Source: Lapillicoccus jejuensis (GTDB lineage Bacteria > Actinomycetota > Actinomycetes > Actinomycetales > Dermatophilaceae). Taken from it: a stretch of DNA of 64,000 nucleotides. Positions 35,313 through 43,416 of this stretch are shown piece by piece. The position numbers and the translations under genes were made by a program. The first letter of the stretch is position 1. The number at the start of each line of letters is the position of its first letter. The notes beneath the pieces were generated by a model that was not told the DNA's origin, did no database searches, and saw nothing but the letters and a program-made list of their open reading frames with translations. The stretch lies in assembly GCF_006715055.1 (NCBI RefSeq), contig NZ_VFMN01000001.1, positions 2,232,001-2,296,000 of the forward strand, given 5' to 3'.

Positions 35313-35683
35313 GCGGGGACGACCTGGGAGCCGACCTCGCGCGGCCCGCGGCGGCGGACCCGCTCGCGGCGCTGCAGGAGGTGCGCGGCCTCGAGCTGGA
35401 GCGGGAGGGGATCGCCATGGTCCTCGCCGTCGCCGACCTGCGCCCCGGGCGCCGGCTCGTCGTCGAGGACGACGCGGCGCGGGCCGAGGGCGCTCGGCTC
35501 GCAGAGCTCTTCGACGGCTACTGGGCCGGGCTCGAGGCGGCCGGCTTCCCCCCGGCCGACGAGTGGCCGGACGAGACCGGCGCCCCGCACGTCATCGACG
35601 CGCTCGTCGTGCTGTCCGACCGGCACCTCAGCCGCCGACGCGTGCCCGGTGACGAGACGACGGGGGAGCGGGCCGATGGCTGA
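35309..35683 (+). CDS. Small acidic protein of the second sugar operon, unknown
   Basis: This is a 124-residue soluble protein with no signal peptide or membrane segment. The core is GIAMVLAVADLRPGRRLVVED followed by a helix and EWPDETGAPHVIDALVVLSD. GTG 35309 overlaps the permease stop (GTGA), and the end overlaps the deacetylase-like gene by eight bases, so it is surely expressed with them. I do not recognise a family. A regulatory or accessory role in uptake of the imported carbohydrate is inference. Confidence 0.72.
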   Translation: MSGDDLGADLARPAAADPLAALQEVRGLELEREGIAMVLAVADLRPGRRLVVEDDAARAEGARLAELFDGYWAGLEAAGFPPADEWPDETGAPHVIDALVVLSDRHLSRRRVPGDETTGERADG

Positions 35684-36374
35684 CCCCGACCGCCTCGGCG
35701 TCCTCGGGCGCGACTTCCACCGCGACGCCCTCGCGGCGGGCGCGTTCGTGCGGGTCGTCAACTGGCACAACACCCCCGAGGCCCGGCGGGACGACCTGCG
35801 CGCCCAGCTCGCGGCCTACCTCGATCACTACGACCCGCTGCTGCCGGAGGACCTCGACCGGTTCGTCGAGACCGGCCGGTGGCACCGCGACCGCCCGGGG
35901 TTCGTGCCGGCGTTCTACGACTCCTACCGCAACAACGTCACCGTCGCCGCGCCGGTCTGCGAGGAGCTCGGGATCAGCGCCTGGTTCTACCCGCCGACCG
36001 CGCTGCTCGAGGTCGAGCCCGAGCAGCAGCGCGCCTTCGCGCTCGAGCACGACGTGACCATCCTCGACGAGGAGCCGGAGGGACCCTGGTTCATGACCTG
36101 GGACGACCTCGCCCGGCTCGCCGAGCGGCACGTCGTCGCCGCCCACACGGCCTCGCACGCGGCCGCGCGGATGATCACCACGCCGGAGGACGTCGAGCGC
36201 GAGATCCACGCTCCCGTACGACGCCTCACCGAGGTCACCGGTCGGGTGCCACCCGCGTTCGCCTTCCTCTACGGGACGCCGCCGGTGCCCGGCACGCCCG
36301 CCGGCGACGCGGTGCTGGGCAGCGGGGTGCGGTGGGCGACGACGAACACCTCGATGCTGCGGATCGCCGACTGA
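35676..36374 (+). CDS. Divergent polysaccharide deacetylase-like protein
   Basis: This 232-residue protein looks like a NodB/CE4 fold: a first strand FVRVVNWHNTP (about 24-34), ISAWFYPPTALLE in the middle, and HTASHAAARM resembling the metal-binding H-x3-H motif. The canonical TFDDG first motif (catalytic and metal Asp) is replaced by NWHNTP, so the metal site must differ or activity is lost. No signal peptide is present. It closes the second sugar operon and may modify an imported glycan. The ATG at 35676 overlaps the previous gene by eight bases. Confidence 0.65.
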   Translation: MADPDRLGVLGRDFHRDALAAGAFVRVVNWHNTPEARRDDLRAQLAAYLDHYDPLLPEDLDRFVETGRWHRDRPGFVPAFYDSYRNNVTVAAPVCEELGISAWFYPPTALLEVEPEQQRAFALEHDVTILDEEPEGPWFMTWDDLARLAERHVVAAHTASHAAARMITTPEDVEREIHAPVRRLTEVTGRVPPAFAFLYGTPPVPGTPAGDAVLGSGVRWATTNTSMLRIAD

Positions 36375-36391
36375 CCGTCCTCCCCTCGCGC

Positions 36392-37915
36392 CTACCGATC
36401 GCGCTCGGCCAGCCGCTGCTGCGCGGTGTGCCGGCTGGGCTCGCGGTAGAGCGGCAACAGCGGCGCGCTGAGGTGGTCCAGGCCGTCGACGTCGAGCCAC
36501 GCCCGGCCGCCGAGCCGCTCGACCGCCTCGTCGGTGAGGTGGACCGGGGCCCACCCGTCGGGGCCGCGGTCGCCGACGACGACGAGGTCGTGCCGCGGGT
36601 CGTCGAGCAGACGTCGCACGTTGCGCTCGCCGATCCGGTGGTAGGCGACCGTCTCGACCTCGAGCCCGGGGACGAGGACCTTGACCGCGTGCACCCCGGC
36701 CGCGTCGTCGCCGGCGGGCGAGAGGTCGCGGTACAGGACGTCGTACCCCTGGGCTGTGAGGCGACCGGTGACGTCGGCGAGGTGGGCGGCGGCGTCGCCG
36801 TCGGCGGTCGTCGTCGGGAGGCCGGTGAAGGGGACGACGGCGTCGGTGCGCAGCACGCTCGCGTCGACCAGCGGGCGCCACTGCTCGCGCGCGAGGCTCA
36901 GCCACCCGACCATGGCGTCGAGGACCCGCTGCTCCTCGCCCGCCGGGTCCATCGCGGTGATGACGCCCTCGTAGTGCGCCGGGGCGATGGCCCGGACGGC
37001 GTCGAGCGGACCGTGCATCAGCTGCTTGCGAGGGCGGGCGTTGGCGAACTCGAGGACGGCCTTGCGCAGCGCCACCTCGCGGTCGGGGTGGACGGCTTCG
37101 CCGCACGCGGTCGCGGACAGGACGTCGTCGTCCGGGGCGGCGCCGACGACGTCGATGTTGGCCATGCCGAAGTCGGTCGAGGCGATCTTGGCCAGCACCT
37201 GCACCCCGGCGGCCCGAAGCCGGTCCAGGGCCCAGCGGGTGACCGGGTCGGTGACGCCGTCGAGGTCGAGCACCTGCCCGGTGTCGAACGCGCGGAAGGA
37301 CAGGCCGTTGCCGTCGCGCTGGACGATCTCGAGGACGGCGTGGGCGAGGGCCTGCTCGAGGCTCGACCCGGCGCCCAGGCCGTTCGAGACCGGCGTGGTG
37401 AGCCACCCGCCCGGCGGGCGCGTCGCCGGCAGCTCCGACCCCGCGCTCGCGACGAGCTCGGCCGGGGCGAGCACCGTCGCGCCGTCGGCGAGCCGGGTCA
37501 TCGGCCACCAGACGAGCGGGGTGTCGTCGTCGAAGGCGACACCGGCCGGCAGGCCCAGCAGCCGCGGGTCGACCACACCCTCCCGCCCGTGGCGGCGGCG
37601 CAGCTCGGCGAGCGAGCCCTCCTCGGTCGGGGCGCCGTCGAGGGCGCGACCGGCGCAGACGTGCTCGACGCACTCGCCGAGCGCGCCGACGCGGGCGCGC
37701 TGCTCGCTGGGGCCGTAGCCGATCCCCCCGGTCCCGCTCCGACCGTCGCTCCACCAGGAGGACCACACCGGGACCCCCACCGTGTCGAGCGGGGTGAGCG
37801 CGAACTCGAGGAGCGACTCGCGCCCGAGGGTGGCCTCGAACCGCGCGGCCGCGGTGGCCAGCGCGGGGTCGTCGGCGGGCACGGCGGGGGCGGTGGGCAC
37901 GGCGTCGGCGCTCAT
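36392..37915 (-). CDS. Stand-alone YcaO family protein
   Basis: This 507-residue YcaO protein uses ATP to activate amide backbones. The ATP/Mg signature is visible: ALGECVEHVCAG with Glu81 and Glu84, then SNGLGAGSSLEQAL with Glu187 and VLEIVQRDG with Glu196, Arg200 and Asp201. The C-terminus ends in RLAERDR, without the PxPxP tail of azoline cyclodehydratases. No ThiF/E1-like partner, TfuA, dehydrogenase or obvious precursor peptide lies nearby. The substrate could be a peptide encoded elsewhere or a protein. It converges with the deacetylase-like gene (17-base gap). Confidence 0.88.
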   Translation of the reverse strand: MSADAVPTAPAVPADDPALATAAARFEATLGRESLLEFALTPLDTVGVPVWSSWWSDGRSGTGGIGYGPSEQRARVGALGECVEHVCAGRALDGAPTEEGSLAELRRRHGREGVVDPRLLGLPAGVAFDDDTPLVWWPMTRLADGATVLAPAELVASAGSELPATRPPGGWLTTPVSNGLGAGSSLEQALAHAVLEIVQRDGNGLSFRAFDTGQVLDLDGVTDPVTRWALDRLRAAGVQVLAKIASTDFGMANIDVVGAAPDDDVLSATACGEAVHPDREVALRKAVLEFANARPRKQLMHGPLDAVRAIAPAHYEGVITAMDPAGEEQRVLDAMVGWLSLAREQWRPLVDASVLRTDAVVPFTGLPTTTADGDAAAHLADVTGRLTAQGYDVLYRDLSPAGDDAAGVHAVKVLVPGLEVETVAYHRIGERNVRRLLDDPRHDLVVVGDRGPDGWAPVHLTDEAVERLGGRAWLDVDGLDHLSAPLLPLYREPSRHTAQQRLAERDR

Positions 37916-37969
37916 GGTCCCAGCCGAGCAGACCGCGGCGGCGCCGTCCACCGACAGCGCCGCCCCAGT

Positions 37970-38683
37970 TCAGTCCCGGTGGCCGCTGCCCGGTCCGTAG
38001 AGCCGGGCGATGTCCTTCGAGCCCTCCCAGCCCTCGTACGCCGGCGTGCGCGGCCAGCCCTCGGGGGAGTCCTGCCACTCCTCCATCCGGCCCCACGGCA
38101 GGATGTCCAGGAGGGGGAAGAAGTGGCTCAGCTGCTCCGTTCCGCGGCCGTCGGTGTGCCACGTCCGGTAGACGGTGTCCCCGTCGCGGAGGAAGACGTT
38201 GACGGCGAAGCCCTCACCGGGACCCGCGCCCATGTCCTGGCCGAACGGGCTGTCGGCGGTCGAGTACCAGGTCATCCGGTTGCCCACCTTCTCGCGGTAG
38301 GCGAGGGCCTCGTCGATCGGGCCCTGGGTCACGACGACGAAACGGGCGTCGTACGGCTGGAGGAAGTCGAGCCGGGTGAACTGCGAGGTGAAGCCGGTGC
38401 AGCCGCCGCACTGCCACTCCTCGCCGGGGAACCACATGTGGTGGTAGGTGACGAGCTGGTGCTTGCCGTCGAAGAGGTCGACGAGACGCACCGGTCCGTC
38501 GGCCCCGACCAGCGTGTAGTCGGGCAGCTGCACCATCGGCAGCCGCCGGCGTTGGGCGGCGATGGCGTCCAGCTCGCGGGTCGCGGCCTTCTCGCGGACC
38601 CGGAGGTCGGCGAGGGCCTGCCGCCACTGCGCCTCGTCGGTGACCGGGGGCAGGGCGGTGGGCTGGGGAGCGGTGCTGGTCAC
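37970..38683 (-). CDS. DUF899 thioredoxin-like fold protein
   Basis: This 237-residue DUF899 protein has Cys92 and Cys95 in the CGGC motif at the thioredoxin active-site position. Family blocks QLVTYHHMWFPGEEW and the FNVFLRD-like VNVFLRDGDTVYRTW are present. It probably acts as a thiol-disulfide protein, with no proven activity in the family. The GTG start has GAGGAGA upstream. It is divergent from a tetR gene across paired operators, so it is the likely target of that repressor. Confidence 0.85.
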   Translation of the reverse strand: MTSTAPQPTALPPVTDEAQWRQALADLRVREKAATRELDAIAAQRRRLPMVQLPDYTLVGADGPVRLVDLFDGKHQLVTYHHMWFPGEEWQCGGCTGFTSQFTRLDFLQPYDARFVVVTQGPIDEALAYREKVGNRMTWYSTADSPFGQDMGAGPGEGFAVNVFLRDGDTVYRTWHTDGRGTEQLSHFFPLLDILPWGRMEEWQDSPEGWPRTPAYEGWEGSKDIARLYGPGSGHRD

Positions 38684-38721
38684 GGGGTCTCCTCGTCGAG
38701 TGGCGTGCCGTGGGCGGTGAG

Positions 38722-38762
38722 TGTGGACGCCGTCCACATCAGCTATGTTCACACCGTACACA
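38722..38762. promoter_or_regulatory. Two 17-bp TetR operator copies
   Basis: TGTGGACG-C-CGTCCACA (38722-38738) is a perfect palindrome. A second 17-base copy, TGTTCACACCGTACACA (38746-38762), matches it at 13 of 17 positions and lies 24 bases further on. Both sit between the divergent DUF899 and tetR genes. Confidence 0.75.
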
Positions 38763-38797
38763 CGAGCGGCCCCAGGTCAACCCCGGAGGTGAGTGGC

Positions 38798-39436
38798 ATG
38801 TCGGCTCCGGCCCGGGCGACGTACCACCACGGGAACCTGCGCGAGGCCCTCGTCGAGGCGGGGCTGGAGCTCACGCGCGCCGGGGGTCCGTCCGCGCTCG
38901 TGCTGCGCGACGTGACCCGGCGCGTCGGGGTGTCGCCGAACGCGGCCTACCGGCACTTCGCCGACCGGGACGCGCTGCTCGCCGCCGTCGCCGCGGCGAT
39001 CCAGGAGGGCATGGTCGCGCGGATGCAGTCGGCGCGCGGCGGCCGTCGCGCGCCGCCCGACCCGGTGCGTGCCCTGCGCGCCGTCGGGCTCGGGTACGTC
39101 GACTTCGCCCTCGCCGAGCCGGGGTGGTTCGAGACGGCGTTCGGGATGAGCAGCGCCCTGCCGGGCGGTCCCGCGCCGCAGGACGTCGACGCCCTGCCGC
39201 CCGCCGACCGGCTGCCGGCGCCGCTGGCCCGGCTCGTCGAGGCCCTCGACGGCCTCGTCGAGGCGGGCCTGCTCAGCCCCCGCCGGCGGCGGGGCGCCGA
39301 GTGGCCGTGCTGGTCCGCCGTGCACGGCTACGCCCTGCTCGCCCTCGGCGGCCCGCTGCGCGGCCAGCCGCCGCGGGTGCTGCGCCGCGAGGCCGAGCGG
39401 ACCGTCGACGCGATCATCGCCGGGCTGCTGGCCTGA
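38798..39436 (+). CDS. TetR family repressor
   Basis: This 212-residue regulator has the HTH in LRDVTRRVGVSPNAAYRHFADRDALL (residues 38-63). The C-terminal part (GLGYVDFALAEPGWFETAFGM) is of the TetR_C WHG type. GGAGGT lies 8 bases upstream. It is divergent from the DUF899 gene across two matching palindromes and probably represses that gene and itself. The ligand is unknown. Confidence 0.9.
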   Translation: MSAPARATYHHGNLREALVEAGLELTRAGGPSALVLRDVTRRVGVSPNAAYRHFADRDALLAAVAAAIQEGMVARMQSARGGRRAPPDPVRALRAVGLGYVDFALAEPGWFETAFGMSSALPGGPAPQDVDALPPADRLPAPLARLVEALDGLVEAGLLSPRRRRGAEWPCWSAVHGYALLALGGPLRGQPPRVLRREAERTVDAIIAGLLA

Positions 39437-39486
39437 GGCCGACCGGTCGGAGGTTGCCTGTCGGTGGTGGGGGGCATGGTGGCGGC

Positions 39487-39747
39487 ATGACCGACGAGCA
39501 CACCCCCGACACCACCGACCGCCGTGAGGGCGAGACCCTCGGCGCGACCGCCGACGCCCAGACGCCCGACCCGGCCCTCGAGCGCGACCCCAGCGAGTGG
39601 GTGAGCGGCGACGACCCGATCACGGAGGCGCAGAAGAGCTACCTGGACAACCTCGCCCGGCAGGCCGGCGAGGAGCTGCCCGCCGACATGAGCAAGGCCG
39701 AGGCCTCGCAGCACATCGACCGGCTGAAGAAGCAGCTCGACCTCTGA
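39487..39747 (+). CDS. DUF3072 small protein
   Basis: This 86-residue acidic protein has a disordered first half (Thr/Asp/Glu-rich), then the DUF3072 motif ITEAQKSYLDNLARQAGEE and SKAEASQHIDRLKKQ. It is small, soluble and of unknown role. The family is widespread in high-GC bacteria. Confidence 0.82.
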   Translation: MTDEHTPDTTDRREGETLGATADAQTPDPALERDPSEWVSGDDPITEAQKSYLDNLARQAGEELPADMSKAEASQHIDRLKKQLDL

Positions 39748-39776
39748 GACGTGGCGGCGACGTCCCGCCCCGGGCC

Positions 39777-40979
39777 TCAGCCCGGGTCGGCGGGGGCCGG
39801 ACGGGCCCGCAGCACGAGCTCGAGCTCGAAGCGCACCTGCGGGTCCTCGAGGTCGTCGCCGAAGAGCTCGCGCAGCTGGGCGACGCGGTAGCCGACGGTC
39901 TGGGGGTGGATCCCCAGCTCGTCGGCCACCGGCGCCCGCTGGCCCCAGTGCCGCAGCCAGGCCAGCAGCGTCTGCTCGAGCTTGGCCCGGGCGCCGGGGC
40001 GCAGCGTCGAGAAGGGGGCCAGCCGACGCGCGCCGAGGTCGGCCAGGGCGCCGGCCTCGGCGCCGAGGACGATGTCGGTGAGGTGGTCCTGCACCCACAG
40101 GGGGTCGCCGGGGCGTCGTACGGGCGCTCCCTCGGGGAGCAGCACGGCGCTCGCGGAGACCGCCAGCCGCAGCGACTCCGGCACCCGGGACCAGTCGCGC
40201 GGCGGCCCGACCACCGCGCCGCGGTCGTGCAGCGCGATCTCGAGCGCCCGACGGTCCCGCCCCGAGCCGGGCGCCGGCGCGAGGGCCACGGCGTCCGCCT
40301 CGCGGGCGGCGACGATCGCGCGCGGTCCGAGCGCGAGCCGCCCGCCCGCCGCCTCCTCCGGCGGCAGCAGGACCGCGACCATGGTCGCCGGCACCGCCCA
40401 GCCCGCCGCGGCCGCGGCCTGCTGCACCGCGACCTCGTCGGCCTGGCCGCGCAGGATGAGCTCGAGCACCTCGACCCGTCGCCGGTCGGTCTCCCCGGCC
40501 CGCTCGGACTGCTCGAAGGCGAAGCCCTGCGCGCTCGCCGAGGACACCTCCTCGATGTAGGCGAGGACGCTCTCCGAGAGGGCGACGATGACCGTGGCGT
40601 CGTACCCGGCGCGCATGGCCGCTTCGGAGAAGCGCCGCAGCGTCACCCGGGTCCCGACCCGGTAGGCCGCCAGGAGGGAGTCGAGCGTGCGGCCCTGGCG
40701 CACCTCCCCCCGACCGAGTGTCGTGTAGACGTCGCGGGCCTCGTCCGTGAGCGGCGGCCGCGAGGTGCCGACGAGGCCGAGGAAGCTGCTCAGGGCGACC
40801 TCCGTGCCCCGCCGCACGGCCTGCCCGAAGCGCCCCTCGAAGGGCCGGGCGTAGGCGGGCACCCCCTCGCGGATCGCCCGGATGATCTCCTCCACGAGGT
40901 CCGGGAGAGTGGGGCGGATCACAGGCACGATTTCAGCCGGGAGGGACAGCCATGGTTGGTCGATGGAACCTGTGGCCAC
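39777..40979 (-). CDS. PucR family transcriptional regulator
   Basis: This 400-residue regulator has an N-terminal helical sensor region (IRPTLPDLVEEIIRAIREG), a GGDEF-like central part and the PucR C-terminal HTH (VADELGIHPQTVGYRVAQL). GTG 40979 is supported by GGAGG seven bases upstream. It is divergent from the ferredoxin reductase/fatty acid desaturase pair with a 102-base gap, so it likely controls membrane lipid desaturation. Confidence 0.88.
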   Translation of the reverse strand: MATGSIDQPWLSLPAEIVPVIRPTLPDLVEEIIRAIREGVPAYARPFEGRFGQAVRRGTEVALSSFLGLVGTSRPPLTDEARDVYTTLGRGEVRQGRTLDSLLAAYRVGTRVTLRRFSEAAMRAGYDATVIVALSESVLAYIEEVSSASAQGFAFEQSERAGETDRRRVEVLELILRGQADEVAVQQAAAAAGWAVPATMVAVLLPPEEAAGGRLALGPRAIVAAREADAVALAPAPGSGRDRRALEIALHDRGAVVGPPRDWSRVPESLRLAVSASAVLLPEGAPVRRPGDPLWVQDHLTDIVLGAEAGALADLGARRLAPFSTLRPGARAKLEQTLLAWLRHWGQRAPVADELGIHPQTVGYRVAQLRELFGDDLEDPQVRFELELVLRARPAPADPG

Positions 40980-41081
40980 GCTGGAACCTCCGGAAACTAT
41001 CGCGTGGAGACAATTGAGGGTGCGCACACTGTATGCCCGGGCACGAGAGCCGCGGGGCCCTCGGATGGGACCATGGACTGT

Positions 41082-42140
41082 ATGACCCGCCTCAACCCTC
41101 TCGCGCGCCTCGCGTCCGTCTTCACGACGCCGCACGCGCCCGAGGACTTCCTGCGGCTGGTCAACCCGCTGTCGTCCGCGCGCCAGCTGCGCGGCATCGT
41201 CACCCGCGTCGACCGCGAGACGCCGGACTCGGCGACGATCCACTTCCGGCCCGGCCGCGGCTGGCACGCGCACGAGGCCGGCCAGTGGGCCCGGATCGGC
41301 GTCGACATCGACGGCGTCCGCCAGTGGCGCTCGTACTCGCTGACCACCGCGGGCGGCGAGGACCCGGCCATCACCGTGACGGCGATCGGCGCGATCTCCG
41401 AGGCTCTGGTGCACCGCACCGAGCCGGGCGACGTGCTCTTCCTCAGCCCGCCGCAGGGCGACTTCGTGCTCCCCGAGCACCCGCGCCCGCTGCTCATGCT
41501 CACCGCCGGCAGCGGCCTCACCCCGGTGATGTCGATGGTGCGCACGCTCGTCCGGCGGCGCAGCGACGCCGACGTCGAGCTGGTCCACTCGGCCCGCACC
41601 CGGGAGACCGCGCTGTTCCGCGACGAGCTCGAGGAGCTCGCCGGCCTCGACCACGGCCTCACCGTCCACCACTGGATCACCGGTGAGCGCGGCCGCCGCT
41701 TCGACCTCACCTCCACCGACGACCTCGACGCCACCGTGCCCGACTGGCGCGAGCGGGCGACGTACGTCTGCGGTCCGACCGAGATGATCGACGACGCCGA
41801 GGCGCTGTGGAGGGCCGCCGAGGTCGAGTCGCGGCTGGTCATCGAGCGCTTCGCCCCCATCACGCTGCCGGGGTCCGGCGGCGACGGCGGGCGCGTCGTC
41901 TTCGAGAAGTCCGACAAGGAGGTCGACGCCGACGGCGCGACCACCCTGCTCGACGCCGGCGAGGACGCCGGCGTCATCATGCCCAGCGGCTGCCGCATGG
42001 GCATCTGCCAGAGCTGCCTCGTCCCGCTGCAGGCCGGCCGGGTGCGCGACCTGCGCACCGGTGAGGTCCACGGCGACGAGGGCCAGCTCATCCAGACCTG
42101 CGTGTCCACCGCCGCCGGCGACGTCTACCTCGACGTCTAG
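41082..42140 (+). CDS. Ferredoxin reductase with C-terminal [2Fe-2S] domain (desaturase electron donor)
   Basis: This 352-residue protein contains an FAD domain with RSYSLTTAG, an NAD(P)H domain (LTAGSGLTPVMSMVR and YVCGPTEM) and a plant-type ferredoxin domain with SGCRMGICQSC plus a later Cys in IQTCVS. It passes electrons from NAD(P)H to the di-iron desaturase encoded 70 bases downstream. The pair matches Mycobacterium tuberculosis Rv3230c/DesA3 in order and type. ATG 41082 is taken as start; ATG 41073 in frame would add three residues. Confidence 0.9.
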   Translation: MTRLNPLARLASVFTTPHAPEDFLRLVNPLSSARQLRGIVTRVDRETPDSATIHFRPGRGWHAHEAGQWARIGVDIDGVRQWRSYSLTTAGGEDPAITVTAIGAISEALVHRTEPGDVLFLSPPQGDFVLPEHPRPLLMLTAGSGLTPVMSMVRTLVRRRSDADVELVHSARTRETALFRDELEELAGLDHGLTVHHWITGERGRRFDLTSTDDLDATVPDWRERATYVCGPTEMIDDAEALWRAAEVESRLVIERFAPITLPGSGGDGGRVVFEKSDKEVDADGATTLLDAGEDAGVIMPSGCRMGICQSCLVPLQAGRVRDLRTGEVHGDEGQLIQTCVSTAAGDVYLDV

Positions 42141-42210
42141 GCCCCGCGCCGCCGTACGGCGCCCCCATCCCGCACTTCCCTCGTCCAGCAGGACACCCGA
42201 AGGAGAACCC

Positions 42211-43392
42211 ATGACCGCCACCGCAGAGCGGGTCGAGACGACCGCCACCACCGCCCCGGCGCGCCCGCGCCGCTTCATGTTCGAGACCGAGGGCCACCCC
42301 CTCGTGCGTCCCGAGGCGGCCCGGCACCTGACCGACGAGCAGGTGGCCGAGCTCGGCCGCGAGCTCGACGCGATCAAGGACTCCGTGCTCGCCGACCGCG
42401 GGGCCAAGGACGCGGCGTACATCCACCGCGTCATCCGCGCCCAGCGCACCCTCGAGCTCGCCGGCCGCGCGAGCCTCGTCTTCGCCAAGCACCCCGTCAT
42501 GTGGGTCGCCGGCGTCGGCATGCTCTCGGTCGCGAAGATCATCGAGAACATGGAGATCGGGCACAACGTCCTGCACGGCCAGTGGGACTGGATGCGCGAC
42601 CCCGACATCCACTCGACCACCTGGGAGTGGGACTTCGTCACCCCGGCCGCGTCGTGGAAGCACACCCACAACGACCTGCACCACGTGTGGACCAACGTCG
42701 TCGGCAAGGACCGCGACGTGGGCTACAACATCCTGCGGATGAGCGAGGACCAGGAGTGGCAGCCGTGGAACCTCGGCAACCCGCTCTACAACGCGATGCT
42801 CGCGCCGATCTTCGAGTGGGGCATCGCCGTCTACGACCTCGAGCTCGACGAGGTCCAGGCCGGCAACAAGTCCAAGACCGAGCTGCGGCGCGACCTGCGC
42901 GCCATGGGCAAGAAGGTCGCCCGGCAGTTCGGCAAGGACTACCTCGCCACCCCGGCCGTCGCCGCGCTCACCGGCTCGTTCGGCCCGGCGCTCGCCGGCA
43001 CCCTCACGGCCAACGCGATCCGCAACGTCTGGGCGCACGCGGTGATCTTCTGCGGGCACTTCCCCGACGGGGCCGACACCTTCACCGAGGAGATGATCGA
43101 GGGCGAGACCCGCGGTGACTGGTACGTCCGGCAGATGATCGGCTCGGCCAACATCTCCGGCAGCCGGGCCATGCACTTCATGACCGGCAACCTCAGCCAC
43201 CAGATCGAGCACCACCTCTTCCCCGACCTGCCGTCCAACCGGTACATCGAGGTCGCTCCGAAGGTGCGCGAGATCTGCGAGCGCTACGGCCTGCCCTACA
43301 ACACGGGTCCGCTCTACAAGCAGCTCGGCTCCACCTGGGGCAAGATCTTCCGGCTCGCCCTGCCGCCCAAGGGTCGCCTGCGTCGTCGCTGA
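42211..43392 (+). CDS. Membrane fatty acid desaturase (DesA3-like)
   Basis: This 393-residue membrane di-iron enzyme introduces a double bond into acyl chains, probably delta-9 of stearoyl groups as in DesA3. The three His boxes are GHNVLH (118-122), HNDLHH (153-158) and HQIEHH (about 330). Membrane segments lie near 95-110 and 245-300. AAGGAG lies before the ATG. It works with the reductase upstream and is likely under the divergent PucR regulator. Confidence 0.92.
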   Translation: MTATAERVETTATTAPARPRRFMFETEGHPLVRPEAARHLTDEQVAELGRELDAIKDSVLADRGAKDAAYIHRVIRAQRTLELAGRASLVFAKHPVMWVAGVGMLSVAKIIENMEIGHNVLHGQWDWMRDPDIHSTTWEWDFVTPAASWKHTHNDLHHVWTNVVGKDRDVGYNILRMSEDQEWQPWNLGNPLYNAMLAPIFEWGIAVYDLELDEVQAGNKSKTELRRDLRAMGKKVARQFGKDYLATPAVAALTGSFGPALAGTLTANAIRNVWAHAVIFCGHFPDGADTFTEEMIEGETRGDWYVRQMIGSANISGSRAMHFMTGNLSHQIEHHLFPDLPSNRYIEVAPKVREICERYGLPYNTGPLYKQLGSTWGKIFRLALPPKGRLRRR

Positions 43393-43416
43393 CGCCGCGT
43401 TGGTTAGCCTGCGGGG

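Noticed and set aside
36392-38683. Complete RiPP biosynthetic cluster around YcaO
   Set aside because: No precursor peptide, E1-like protein, oxidase or dedicated exporter could be found; the adjacent ABC genes are sugar importers.
35879-38797. Long plus-strand frame across the deacetylase, YcaO and DUF899 regions
   Set aside because: Only its end (TetR, 38798-39436) is a real gene. The rest is antisense or out-of-frame shadow of YcaO and DUF899 with recognised motifs.
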